Assembly: GCA_017399175.1 (NCBI GenBank)
Contig: JAFQEE010000042.1
Span: 1 to 64,000 of the forward strand
DNA length: 64,000 bases
Direction: 5' to 3'
DNA from: Clostridia bacterium
GTDB taxonomy: Bacteria > Bacillota > Clostridia > Oscillospirales > Acutalibacteraceae
In this document: positions 35,857 to 44,501 of the stretch, piece after piece
Layout: each line of letters opens with the position of its first letter
Position numbering within the stretch: position 1 is the stretch's first letter
Program-made: the position numbers and the translations under genes
The notes under the pieces: model-generated
What the model was told of the DNA's origin: nothing
Databases searched by the model: none
What the model saw: only the letters and a program-made list of their open reading frames with translations

Positions 35857-35885
35857 TTGATATTAAATTTTTAATATGATAAAAT
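35857..35885 (+). promoter_or_regulatory. Promoter of the MFS-bile salt hydrolase unit
   Basis: TTGATA (35857-35862), 17 bp, TAAAAT (35880-35885), 27 bp before the MFS start codon. Confidence 0.65.
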
Positions 35886-35911
35886 ACTCAAAAACACTGA
35901 TGAGGTAAAAT

Positions 35912-37072
35912 ATGACATTTCTTTTAGTTATTATCTATATTGTTTTTGTTTCATTAGGATTACCTGACTCTCTCTTTGGAGTTGCTTGGCCTGTAATGCA
36001 TCTTGATTTTGGAATCGAAGAAAGCTTTGCTTCTGTTTATGGTGTTATAATGGGTGTATGCACAGGCGGTGTAAGCTTTGTTGCCGGTAAACTTATCAGA
36101 AAATTCGGCACCGGAAATGTAACACTTATTTCAACACTACTTACAGTTGTTGGACTTTTCTTTATGAGTATATCGCCCAATATTGTAGTGTTGATAATAA
36201 GTGCTGTTGTACTTGGATATGGTGCAGGAGTTATTGATACTGCGTTAAATAACTTTGTTTCCTTGCATTATAAAGCACAGCATATGAATTGGCTTCACGC
36301 TTGTTGGGGTGCTGGTGTTACAATCAGCCCTTTAATTATGTCAGTATTTTTATCAGGTGATACTGGCTCTTGGCGTAGTGGCTATCGTATAGTTGCACTT
36401 TTACAGTTGTCTATTGGAATTATAATTGCAATTACACTTGGTAAATGGAAGATTGTAAAAGAAGATTTTTCTCACGAAGAAACCGGCCAACCACATAAAA
36501 ACTTTTTTGAAATTTTGAAAATTAAAGGTGTTATGACAGGTGTTCTTTCGCAAGGTCTGTATTGCAGTATGGAATTTTTGATTGGAACTTGGGGTGCATC
36601 ATATCTCGTCAATGTCCATTCATTAATGCCTGATGAAGCAGCAAAATGGATTTCATTGTATTTTGGCGGAATTATGGTGGGACGAATTATTTCTGGATTT
36701 ATTTCTATGAAAGCATCTGATAATACAATGATTCGTGGTGGTATTGTTGTTTCTTGTTTAGGTATAGTCTTATTGTCCTTACCATTGGGTCAGGTTTCTT
36801 TTCTCGGTTTTCTTCTTATAGGTATCGGTTTTGGTCCTATATTTCCAAGTGTTCTTCATAGTGTTCCCGATAGGTTTGGTAAGGAATATTCAGCTGATAT
36901 AACAGGCTTCCATATGGGTGGTGCATATGGTATCGGTTTTGCAGTTCAGCTTGTTTTCGGATTTGTAGCAACTGCAACAACATTCAAAATTACAACATTT
37001 GTTTTATTGGTTCTTATTGTAGCATTATTTATTGTAAACGAAGTAACAATTTCTATTGTAAGAAAAAAATAA
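35912..37072 (+). CDS. MFS transporter next to the bile salt hydrolase
   Basis: A 386-residue major facilitator with about twelve helices. It is a paralogue of the protein at 17530-18705: both open with a GL/IPDSLFG..WP motif and share GAG.ID..LN..V.L.YKA.H.N.LH, followed by SP..MS. GAGGTA precedes the ATG. The bile salt hydrolase gene begins 42 bp later without a clear terminator between. MFS carriers of bile salts encoded beside bile salt hydrolase genes are known in lactobacilli, so transport of conjugated or free bile acid is a reasonable hypothesis. Confidence 0.87.
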   Translation: MTFLLVIIYIVFVSLGLPDSLFGVAWPVMHLDFGIEESFASVYGVIMGVCTGGVSFVAGKLIRKFGTGNVTLISTLLTVVGLFFMSISPNIVVLIISAVVLGYGAGVIDTALNNFVSLHYKAQHMNWLHACWGAGVTISPLIMSVFLSGDTGSWRSGYRIVALLQLSIGIIIAITLGKWKIVKEDFSHEETGQPHKNFFEILKIKGVMTGVLSQGLYCSMEFLIGTWGASYLVNVHSLMPDEAAKWISLYFGGIMVGRIISGFISMKASDNTMIRGGIVVSCLGIVLLSLPLGQVSFLGFLLIGIGFGPIFPSVLHSVPDRFGKEYSADITGFHMGGAYGIGFAVQLVFGFVATATTFKITTFVLLVLIVALFIVNEVTISIVRKK

Positions 37073-37114
37073 TACTTTAAGAAGTACATATAATAATCCA
37101 AAGGAGTGATTATT

Positions 37115-38086
37115 ATGTGTACTTCAATTTCTTTTTTTACGAAGGACCACTATTTTGGCAGAACACTTGATATGGAATGTTCCTATAATGAAAAAGTGAT
37201 TATAACGCCAAAAAACTATAACTTTAAATTCAGAATGTCAAAAGAATTGAACAATCATTATGCAATTATAGGAATTGGAACAGTTGTTGATAACTATCCG
37301 TTGTACTATGACGCAACCAACGAGAAAGGTTTATCAGTCGCAGGCTTAAATTTTCCTGTTTCAGCAAAGTACTGTGAACCTGTAAAAGATAAAAATAATA
37401 TTGGTGTTTTTGAGCTTATCCCTTGGATTTTAGGTAATTGTTCTTCTGTCAATGAAACTCGTGAATTATTAACTGAAACTAATATTGTCAGTATGGATTT
37501 CAATAAAAAATATAAATCTGCACAGCTTCATTGGATGATATCTGACAGGGACTATTCCATTGTTCTTGAATGTGTTGATGATGGTATGAAAATTTATTAT
37601 AACCCGGTTCATGTTCTCACAAACAACCCTGAATTTCCAATGCAGGTTTTCAATATTAACAATTATATAAATCTTACTCGTGAAGAACCCGAAACACGAT
37701 TTGCAGAGGGATTCGACTTGAACAAATACAGCAGGGGAATGGGTGCAATTGGTTTACCTGGTGACCTTTCTTCAATGTCACGATTTATCCGTGCATCATT
37801 TACAAGACTTAACTCTGTTTGCGGAGAAACAGAAAGTGAAAGCATCAGTCAATTTTTTCATATTCTTGATACAGTTTCACAGACAAATGGTTGTGTAAGA
37901 GTTGGAGATACCTTTGAAAAAACAATATATTCATCTTGCTGTAATACAGATAAAGGTATTTATTATTACAAAACATACAATAACAATCAACTTTCAGCAG
38001 TAAATATGCACAACGAAGACCTTGACAAAAATGATTTGATAACCTATAATCTCGTTAGTGAACAACAAATATATTTTCATAATTAA
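37115..38086 (+). CDS. bsh: Choloylglycine (bile salt) hydrolase
   Basis: A 323-residue N-terminal nucleophile hydrolase that cleaves glycine- or taurine-conjugated bile salts. Removal of Met1 exposes the catalytic C2 (MCTSISFF); R16 and D19 follow in YFGRTLDME, then YDATNEKGLSVAGLNFP, HVLTNNPEF and the arginine in SRFIRASF, all family active-site positions. The true start is ATG 37115 (AAGGAG 8 bp upstream); the upstream in-frame GTG at 37106 would bury the cysteine. Penicillin V acylase is the main alternative; the motifs favour bile salt hydrolase. pnuC follows after a hairpin leader. Confidence 0.9.
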   Translation: MCTSISFFTKDHYFGRTLDMECSYNEKVIITPKNYNFKFRMSKELNNHYAIIGIGTVVDNYPLYYDATNEKGLSVAGLNFPVSAKYCEPVKDKNNIGVFELIPWILGNCSSVNETRELLTETNIVSMDFNKKYKSAQLHWMISDRDYSIVLECVDDGMKIYYNPVHVLTNNPEFPMQVFNINNYINLTREEPETRFAEGFDLNKYSRGMGAIGLPGDLSSMSRFIRASFTRLNSVCGETESESISQFFHILDTVSQTNGCVRVGDTFEKTIYSSCCNTDKGIYYYKTYNNNQLSAVNMHNEDLDKNDLITYNLVSEQQIYFHN

Positions 38087-38096
38087 ATATTTGACT

Positions 38097-38182
38097 GCCA
38101 CCGGGTAGTGTGATGCAATGCATCCACCGATATATCGTTAGGTCTTTGAAGATATATCCGTGGGTGTTATTTTTTTGAGGTG
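38097..38182 (+). promoter_or_regulatory. Structured hairpin leader/attenuator before pnuC
   Basis: GATGC-AAT-GCATC (about 38112-38124) is followed by a long stem: CCAC.GATATATC (38124-38136) with GATATATC.GTGG (38151-38163), loop of 14 nt, then TTTTTTT (38170-38176) that abuts the GAGGTG ribosome site of pnuC. The leader can form a terminator directly in front of pnuC. It matches no riboswitch class I can recognise. Confidence 0.55.
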
Positions 38183-38188
38183 TAATGA

Positions 38189-38878
38189 ATGAGAAAAATT
38201 AAAAATTATTTTACAGGATTTGAAATAGGGCTTTGGATGTCATCGGTTATTGTAATTACTTTTTCATATTTCTTTTTTGATGGAAAAGACATTTTGACTT
38301 TTATAGCATCAATAATCGGTGCAACTTTTCTTATTTTTAATGCAAAAGGAAATCCAATCGGTCAGTTTCTTACAATTATCTTCAGTATTATGTATGGCAT
38401 AATATCGTACAGATTTGCCTATTATGGTGAAATGATTACATATCTTGGAATGACTATGCCAATGGCTTGTTTTGCATTGATTTCCTGGCTTAAATATCCA
38501 TATAAAAATAATAAAGCACAAGTAAAAGTAAATAAATTGTCAAAAAATGAATATGCTTTCATGGTTGTACTTACGGTAGTTGTAACAGTAGCTTTCTATT
38601 TTGTTCTTAAAACTTTTAATACTGCCAATCTTATATTCAGTACACTTTCTGTTACAACAAGTTTTATAGCCGTGTATTTGACCTTTAAACGAAGTTCTTT
38701 TTTTGCCCTTGCATATGCCTGTAATGACATTGTTTTGATTATGTTGTGGATACTTGCAACACTAAAAGATAATTCATATTTTTCAGTTGTCATTTGTTTC
38801 TTTGTTTTTCTTGTTAATGATATATATGGATTTATAAGTTGGGTAAAAATGGAAAAAAATCAAAGATTATGTAACTAA
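38189..38878 (+). CDS. pnuC: PnuC-type nicotinamide riboside (or related vitamin) transporter
   Basis: A 229-residue membrane protein of seven hydrophobic helices with the family's PnuC features: FLTIIFSIMYGIISYRFAYY in the middle and NDIVLIMLWILA plus VFLVNDIYGFISW near the C-terminus. PnuC proteins import nicotinamide riboside; paralogues carry thiamine or riboflavin. A role in NAD salvage would complement nadA and pncC in this window. GAGGTG lies just after the leader T-run, 6 bp from the ATG. Confidence 0.88.
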   Translation: MRKIKNYFTGFEIGLWMSSVIVITFSYFFFDGKDILTFIASIIGATFLIFNAKGNPIGQFLTIIFSIMYGIISYRFAYYGEMITYLGMTMPMACFALISWLKYPYKNNKAQVKVNKLSKNEYAFMVVLTVVVTVAFYFVLKTFNTANLIFSTLSVTTSFIAVYLTFKRSSFFALAYACNDIVLIMLWILATLKDNSYFSVVICFFVFLVNDIYGFISWVKMEKNQRLCN

Positions 38879-38880
38879 AA

Positions 38881-38910
38881 ACAGCCGATGTAGAGCATCG
38901 GCTGTTTCCT
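38881..38910. terminator. Bidirectional terminator after pnuC
   Basis: ACAGCCGATG (38881-38890) pairs with CATCGGCTGT (38896-38905), with an A-run before and T-rich sequence after. Confidence 0.9.
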
Positions 38911-39249
38911 TTAGTTTGTCATATCTCTGAAGCCTCTTCCAATGCCATTTGCAACATCTGAAGCAGCTTCACCTACGCCATCAGCAACATTTGATGCTGC
39001 ATCTCCAACAGCACCTGCCATGTTACTTGCACCTTCACCAACATCAGATGCAGCATTGTCCGTTGCGTTGTTATTATTGGCTGTGTTGTTATTGTTCGTC
39101 GTACTTGTTGAACCGCTTGGGTTGGTCGAAGATGTTGAACTCTGGTTATTGTCACCCGTCACCATTCCGTCCTCCGGATTACTGCATCCTGTCATAAAAA
39201 TACTGAACAATGCAATCACAACAAGTGAAACTATAATTGCTTTTTTCAT
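38911..39249 (-). CDS. Small low-complexity lipoprotein
   Basis: A 112-residue protein with a lipoprotein signal (hydrophobic segment, then FMTGC-S lipobox at C22) so it is probably membrane-anchored outside the cell. The mature part has a Ser/Thr/Asn-rich linker (about 36-66) followed by amphipathic Ala/Gly/Asp repeats (VGEGASNMAGAVGDAASNVA type, three imperfect copies). AGGAGG precedes the ATG on the minus strand. No domain is recognised. It is oriented with ypeB and lies 59 bp downstream of it, so a spore-envelope role is possible but unproven. Confidence 0.75.
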   Translation of the reverse strand: MKKAIIVSLVVIALFSIFMTGCSNPEDGMVTGDNNQSSTSSTNPSGSTSTTNNNNTANNNNATDNAASDVGEGASNMAGAVGDAASNVADGVGEAASDVANGIGRGFRDMTN

Positions 39250-39308
39250 ATTTTACCTCCTAAAAAATATTGGTAATTATATTATTTGTAATTGAATGTG
39301 TTTTTATT

Positions 39309-40655
39309 CTATTTCGTCAAAACTCCGCCATCACTGTATAAAAGGATAAGAATATTGTTTTCTTCACCTGTTTCACAATCAACATATACAAGCAGTTCTT
39401 GTCTTGAGTCAGTTTTACAATGGAATTCATAACAAAGCTGTTCAGTTTTCCATTCAGTAGGAATAACACAAATCTGCGAATCAATTACATCAAGATGCTT
39501 ATTTAATTTGTTTTCTGCATCTTTAAGTGAAAGTTTTCTGTTCATGTTATTTCGTTCTGTATGATTTGCAATATATCCCGTAGCGTCAAATGATAAAATG
39601 TTGCCTGTTTCAAGACACACGCTTACTTTAATAAGGTCAGGATACATTATTACATCATTATCTTCGTATGCAAAATTAATTGTACATATTCCGTCATCAG
39701 TAAAATAATATCTTTCTTCCATATCATCGTATCCGATTTTTTCAAGAAAATTTTCAGCGTATCTTATGGCATCTTCGTATTTTACTTTCATTTCACCTGA
39801 AAATTCCGAACACAACATATAACATGGGTTACCGCCCTGCTTGGTGATTGCAACAGTACATTTTTCACCTTTGAAAACATAACAAGGGATATCGCCGTCT
39901 TCTTCGTGAGAAAACGCAAGAATGTCCTTTTCCATATTACAAACTGATTTCGCAATTATTAAGGCATCATCTTTACTGACTGTTTTAAGACCTTCTAAAA
40001 GTTTTGGTTTGCTTTGAGTAAGGTGGTCGGAAAAAGGTCCGTCATAAATTAGTGTAGGAACATCTGTCATAGCTTGTTCAGTATCATCAAAGCCTTCACC
40101 AATTGTCTGCAAATCAGCATTTGTGTTTAACAGGGTAGATGATGACTCATCAAAGGTGAAGTTCCCATTTTGCATATCGTGGCACATCTGGTTAACATTA
40201 TCATTAAGATTTTTACAAAGTGAATTCAACTGCTTAAGCTGTTCTCTTTCTTTATCTGTCAACTGTTCACCTGATGCACTTTTTCGCTCAAGTGACATAA
40301 CAAATTCACCAATCTGTGATAAAAACTTATATGTGTTATTTACTGTGTTTTCACCCGTCGGCAAAATTGAAAGATTGTTTTTAGCACCTGAAGCCTCTCG
40401 CCATAATTCAGCAGAAAGTTTTGAAAGCATTGTGGGAGTGCTGACATAAATAGTTTTTTCAAGATTTGTCGAAATATTATTAAGGTTTTCATCCAACGCA
40501 ATCAAAGCCATTTGTTTTAGAATCATTGATTCTTTTTCATATCTGTTTGCCTTTACAGTTTGAACAATTGAGAATATTCCCAAAACAACAATCAAGGTGG
40601 TTAAATATAGTATAATTCGTGCTTTTGCGCGTGTAGATAAGTTGATTTTTTCCAT
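39309..40655 (-). CDS. ypeB: Germination protein YpeB
   Basis: A 448-residue protein with an N-terminal membrane anchor (about 10-32), a helical region to about 230 and C-terminal PepSY-like repeats (ending YVDCETGEENNILILLYSDG). Length and architecture match YpeB, which places and stabilises the spore cortex lytic enzyme SleB. sleB, usually adjacent, is not in the window. The start is taken as ATG 40655 (AAAGGAG 9 bp upstream); the frame is open for 24 more codons upstream without a ribosome site. Confidence 0.87.
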   Translation of the reverse strand: MEKINLSTRAKARIILYLTTLIVVLGIFSIVQTVKANRYEKESMILKQMALIALDENLNNISTNLEKTIYVSTPTMLSKLSAELWREASGAKNNLSILPTGENTVNNTYKFLSQIGEFVMSLERKSASGEQLTDKEREQLKQLNSLCKNLNDNVNQMCHDMQNGNFTFDESSSTLLNTNADLQTIGEGFDDTEQAMTDVPTLIYDGPFSDHLTQSKPKLLEGLKTVSKDDALIIAKSVCNMEKDILAFSHEEDGDIPCYVFKGEKCTVAITKQGGNPCYMLCSEFSGEMKVKYEDAIRYAENFLEKIGYDDMEERYYFTDDGICTINFAYEDNDVIMYPDLIKVSVCLETGNILSFDATGYIANHTERNNMNRKLSLKDAENKLNKHLDVIDSQICVIPTEWKTEQLCYEFHCKTDSRQELLVYVDCETGEENNILILLYSDGGVLTK

Positions 40656-40734
40656 TAAAATGCACTCCTTTAAACATTTGGAAATATTGTTCACAAAAAA
40701 TTTAAAATTATGCTTAAAAAAATGCAATTTTTAT

Positions 40735-40763
40735 TTGCCAAATCATAGTTTTTGTAGTATAAT
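40735..40763 (+). promoter_or_regulatory. Promoter of the thiI-sortase-galE gene run
   Basis: TTGCCA (40735-40740), 17 bp, TATAAT (40758-40763). No terminator is visible from here to RNase P RNA at 51 kb, so it may drive ten genes. Confidence 0.7.
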
Positions 40764-40784
40764 TACTGTGTTTAAGTATGTAGA

Positions 40785-41927
40785 ATGGGGGCGAAGAATT
40801 TGAGCGTTTATCTTGACAACAGTGCAACAACAAAACCGTGTGAAAAATCGGTAAAAAAAGCGCTTGAAATGATGAACGAAAAATTCGGTAATCCGTCTTC
40901 ACTTCATATGTGTGGCTTCAATGCTAAAAAAGAAATTGACTCTGCTCGTCATATTCTTTCTATTTTTTTAGGATGTGAGGATAAGGAAGTTTTCTTTACT
41001 CCAAGCGGTACAGTTGCCAATAATACGGCAATTTTTGGTACTGCTAATGCAAAACGCCGTGAAGGTAAAAAAGTTATAACAACTATGTTGGAGCATCCAA
41101 GCGTACTTAAGTGTTTTGAAAATCTTGATGAACAGGGATTTGAAGTTGTTTATCTCAAACCTGATATTAACGGAAAAATCAATCTTGATGAGTTATCAAA
41201 TGCAGTTGATGAAAACACAATTCTTGTAAGTGTTATGGCAGTTAATAATGAGGTCGGTTCAATTCAGGATTTTGCAAAAGTAAAAAGTATTATAAAAAAC
41301 AAAAAATCAAAAACATATTTCCATTGTGATGCCGTTCAGGCTTTTGGTAAATTACAGATAAAGCCTAAAAAACTTGGCATTGACCTTATGAGTATGAGTG
41401 CTCATAAAATTCACGGAGTAAAAGGTGCAGGTGCATTGTTTGTAAGTAACGATATTCGCATTTCACCGTACATCCTTGGTGGCGGTCAGGAAAACGGAAT
41501 GATTTCAGGTACTGAATCAACTCCTATGATATGTGCTTTTGCCGAGGCAGTAGGGGATATAGGTAATGTTGAGAAGAATCTTCATAATGTTACTGCTATA
41601 AGGGATTATTTTGTCAATAAAATAAAAGATGTTGATAAAGTATATGTAAACTCCCCACAGGATGCCTTACCATATATTATCAACATTTCTGTTGAGGGTG
41701 TACCTTCACAGGTTATGCTCAATTCACTTTCTTCAATGGGTATTTATGTTTCAGCAGGTTCTGCCTGTGCCAAAGGTCACAGAAGTGATGTTCTCACAGC
41801 AATGGGTGTTTCACCCACAGGAATTGATAGTGCTATAAGAATCAGCTTGTCAAAATTTACCACAGAAAATGATTTGGATTTGTTGTATAATGGAATAATT
41901 GAAACCATTAACCGTGTCAGGAGATGA
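40785..41927 (+). CDS. Cysteine desulfurase partner of ThiI (NifS-like)
   Basis: A 380-residue PLP enzyme homologous to NifS: VYLDNSATT at the N-terminus, PLP lysine K208 in SMSAHKIHG, and a persulfide cysteine in SAGSACAKG. Adjacent to thiI with the stop overlapping the ribosome site, it matches the NifZ-ThiI pair of Bacillus, supplying sulfur for 4-thiouridine in tRNA. The start is uncertain: ATG 40785 lacks a ribosome site and lies about 15 nt from the transcription start, while TTG 40800 is preceded by GGGGGCG. It differs clearly from the desulfurase at 3811, which is paired with iscU. Confidence 0.92.
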   Translation: MGAKNLSVYLDNSATTKPCEKSVKKALEMMNEKFGNPSSLHMCGFNAKKEIDSARHILSIFLGCEDKEVFFTPSGTVANNTAIFGTANAKRREGKKVITTMLEHPSVLKCFENLDEQGFEVVYLKPDINGKINLDELSNAVDENTILVSVMAVNNEVGSIQDFAKVKSIIKNKKSKTYFHCDAVQAFGKLQIKPKKLGIDLMSMSAHKIHGVKGAGALFVSNDIRISPYILGGGQENGMISGTESTPMICAFAEAVGDIGNVEKNLHNVTAIRDYFVNKIKDVDKVYVNSPQDALPYIINISVEGVPSQVMLNSLSSMGIYVSAGSACAKGHRSDVLTAMGVSPTGIDSAIRISLSKFTTENDLDLLYNGIIETINRVRR

Positions 41928-41929
41928 AT

Positions 41930-43102
41930 ATGAAAGAAATTATATTGATTAAGAACGGTGAGTTAGCATTAAAAGGTCTTAACCGTTCCACATTTGAAGA
42001 TATTTTAATCAAAAATATTCGTAAACGCATAAAACCATTAGGTGAATTTGAATACAGAAAAGAGCAATCAACAATTTCTGTTATTCCTGTTGACGATTAC
42101 ATAGATATGGACGAAGTAAGCGACAGAATAAGTCGTGTTTTCGGTATCGCAGCTTATTCAAGAGCATTACAGGTTGAAAAGGATATGTCAGTCATTCTCG
42201 ATAATGCACCTGACTATCTTGCGGAACAGTTAAAGGAAGCAAAAACATTTAAGGTTGAGGGTAAGCGTTCGGATAAAAAATTTCCACTTAAATCACCCGA
42301 GATTTCAGCAGAAGTCGGCGGAGCAATTTTAAGTAAATTCCCTCACTTGAAGGTTGATGTTAAAAATCCCGATATTCTTGTTACTATTGAGATAAGAGAA
42401 AAATTTGCTTTTATTCGTGGTAACCAAACAAAGGGTGCAGGCGGTATGCCGACAGGCACAGCAGGAAAAGCCGCAATCCTTATTTCAGGCGGTATTGATA
42501 GTCCAGTTGCAGCATATATGATGGCAAAGCGTGGTCTTGTGCTTAATGCAATTCACTTTGCATCACCGCCATATACTTTACCACAGTCTGAAGAAAAGGT
42601 TCACAATCTTCTTCGCAAGGTTTCAAGATATAGTGGAAACATCTGCTTGTTTACAGTCGGTTTTACTGAAATTCAGGAGGAAATAAGAGATAAATGTCCT
42701 GAAGAATTATTTACTCTTATTATGCGTCGTTTTATGATGCGAATTTCACAACGAATTGCTGACCGCGAAGATTGTAAAGCACTCATAACAGGTGAAAGCC
42801 TTGGTCAGGTTGCAAGTCAGACACTTAACGCACTTGCTTGTACTGATGCAGTTGTTGAAATGCCTGTATTCAGACCTTTAATCGGTCTTGATAAGGATGA
42901 AATTATTAAGGTTTCAAGAAAAATTGATACTTTTAATATTTCAATCGAACCTTATGAAGATTGTTGTACAGTGTTTACTCCAAAGCATCCTAAAACAAGA
43001 CCACAGATTTCAATTATCGAAACTGCCGAACAAGCACTTGATATTGATGGCCTTATTGAACGAGCATTGGAAAACACAATAATCAATAATATCTGTTTTT
43101 AA
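41930..43102 (+). CDS. thiI: tRNA 4-thiouridine synthase (ThiI)
   Basis: A 390-residue enzyme with an N-terminal ferredoxin-like and THUMP tRNA-binding region (about 1-170) and a PP-loop ATPase domain (AAILISGGIDSPVAAYMM, residue about 182 on). It generates s4U8 in tRNA using sulfur from the upstream desulfurase. The rhodanese domain of the enterobacterial protein is absent, as usual in Firmicutes. ATG 41930 gives a proper 7-bp spacing to AGGAG; the ATG at 41924 does not. Confidence 0.95.
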   Translation: MKEIILIKNGELALKGLNRSTFEDILIKNIRKRIKPLGEFEYRKEQSTISVIPVDDYIDMDEVSDRISRVFGIAAYSRALQVEKDMSVILDNAPDYLAEQLKEAKTFKVEGKRSDKKFPLKSPEISAEVGGAILSKFPHLKVDVKNPDILVTIEIREKFAFIRGNQTKGAGGMPTGTAGKAAILISGGIDSPVAAYMMAKRGLVLNAIHFASPPYTLPQSEEKVHNLLRKVSRYSGNICLFTVGFTEIQEEIRDKCPEELFTLIMRRFMMRISQRIADREDCKALITGESLGQVASQTLNALACTDAVVEMPVFRPLIGLDKDEIIKVSRKIDTFNISIEPYEDCCTVFTPKHPKTRPQISIIETAEQALDIDGLIERALENTIINNICF

Positions 43103-43112
43103 GAGGTAGATT

Positions 43113-43592
43113 ATGAAACTTGAAGAAAAAGTTGTAAAACTACTTCATGAAAAAAATCTTGTGATGTCTTGTGCCGAATCCTGTACGGGAGGACTAATTG
43201 CAAAACGAATTACTGATGTCAGCGGTTCATCCGCAGTTTTTAATTGCGGCATAGTCAGTTACAGCAACGAGATTAAGGAAAAAGTTCTTAATGTAAAGAG
43301 CGAAACTTTAATGGAGTTTGGTGCAGTCAGTGAACAGACTGTTCGTGAAATGGTGAAAGGCGTTCTCGCGATTTCAGGTGCAGATATTGCAGTTTCAGTT
43401 TCAGGAATTGCAGGACCAAATTCCGATAATACCGATAAACCTGTCGGTTTGATTTATTTAGCAGTTTCTGACGGTATAAAAACCGTTGTTAAGAAACTTA
43501 ATAATCAGTTCACAACTGATGTAAGGAACAGTAACAGAATAAGTGCTTCTGATGAGGCTCTTAATTTGATATTAAAAATGATAGGAGAATAA
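43113..43592 (+). CDS. pncC: Nicotinamide-nucleotide amidase (CinA C-terminal domain)
   Basis: A 159-residue stand-alone CinA-C domain that deamidates NMN to nicotinate mononucleotide. Its signatures are SCAESCTGGLIAKRITDVSG, GIVSYSNEIKEKVL, and SVSGIAGPNSDNTDKPVGL. It lies 10 bp after thiI and 3 bp before the sortase gene. The position is of interest because the protein three genes further on appears to contain a degenerate CinA-like module. Confidence 0.93.
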   Translation: MKLEEKVVKLLHEKNLVMSCAESCTGGLIAKRITDVSGSSAVFNCGIVSYSNEIKEKVLNVKSETLMEFGAVSEQTVREMVKGVLAISGADIAVSVSGIAGPNSDNTDKPVGLIYLAVSDGIKTVVKKLNNQFTTDVRNSNRISASDEALNLILKMIGE

Positions 43593-43595
43593 ACT

Positions 43596-44501
43596 ATGGA
43601 AAAGAAAAATAATGCTGTTGTAAAAAAAGTTATTATTGCAGTTGTAGTTGTTGTATTACTTGTAGCTGCAATATTCTTGACAAAATCATTTATTGACCAG
43701 AAGAACGAACCTTCAAACGGTGATGTTCCATCATCTTCACAGACATCACAGACTGTTGAACCAGTTTCAAAACCTGACTATTCAGAATATGTTGAACAGA
43801 ATCCTGAAACAGTAGGTTGGATTTCAATTCCGGGAACAAAGATTAATTTCCCTGTTGTACAGTCAGTAGATAATGAATATTATCTCTCTCATACATTTGA
43901 CCATAAGTCAGATAAACGTGGTGCAATTTATATGGACTATCGTAACAATGCCATTGACCTTGATGCTAATACAATTATCTATGGTCACAACGATTACAAA
44001 GACGGTAGTGTTTTTTCAGAAGTAGCACATTATGATGATATTGAGTATTACAAGGAACATCCGATTATTGAATTCAATACACTTGAAAGCTATTATCAGT
44101 GGAAAATCTATGCTGTATTTATCACAAATCAGCAAGCATATGATGATAACGGATATATTTTCAATTTTATCTGGCCTCAGATGGAAGGTCCAAACTTCAA
44201 GGGTTATGTTGAAGAATTGAATAAGCGTACACTTTATTATACAGGTGTTGATATCAAGAACGGTGATAGAATCCTTACATTGTCATCATGCGCAAGAAAT
44301 CTTGACACAGCAGGAAACCGTGCAAAAACAAGTATCGTTGTTGTTGCTCGTGCTGTAAGACCTGGTGAAGACCCGACAGTTGATGTTTCAAAAGCATATG
44401 TAAACGAAAATCCAAAGTATCCACAGCTTTATTACAATATTAAGGGTATCGCAAATCCATATAAGAATGATGAAAGATGGTACCCGGTGGTGATTGACTA
44501 A
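43596..44501 (+). CDS. Class B sortase, catalytically intact
   Basis: A 301-residue membrane-anchored transpeptidase: cytoplasmic N-terminus, one helix (about 10-30), Ser-rich linker and a sortase domain (about 60-260). The catalytic triad is in place: H131 (IIYGHNDY), C232 (LTLSSCARN) and an arginine in the following strand (R242 or R252). Class B-like features are FPVVQSVDNEYYL and the HPIIEFNTL segment. A C-terminal extension (about 262-301) ends in WYPVVID. No substrate with a sorting signal lies in the window. The next gene, a dead homologue, starts inside its stop codon (TAATG). Confidence 0.92.
   Translation: MEKKNNAVVKKVIIAVVVVVLLVAAIFLTKSFIDQKNEPSNGDVPSSSQTSQTVEPVSKPDYSEYVEQNPETVGWISIPGTKINFPVVQSVDNEYYLSHTFDHKSDKRGAIYMDYRNNAIDLDANTIIYGHNDYKDGSVFSEVAHYDDIEYYKEHPIIEFNTLESYYQWKIYAVFITNQQAYDDNGYIFNFIWPQMEGPNFKGYVEELNKRTLYYTGVDIKNGDRILTLSSCARNLDTAGNRAKTSIVVVARAVRPGEDPTVDVSKAYVNENPKYPQLYYNIKGIANPYKNDERWYPVVID

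Noticed and set aside
37106-37114. GTG as start of the bile salt hydrolase
   Set aside because: It would place three residues before Met-Cys and prevent the catalytic cysteine from becoming N-terminal; it also overlaps the ribosome site.
38942-39295. 117-codon plus-strand frame rich in Ala/Ser/Leu opposite the lipoprotein gene
   Set aside because: It is the antisense reading of the low-complexity lipoprotein, which has a lipobox and ribosome site on the other strand.
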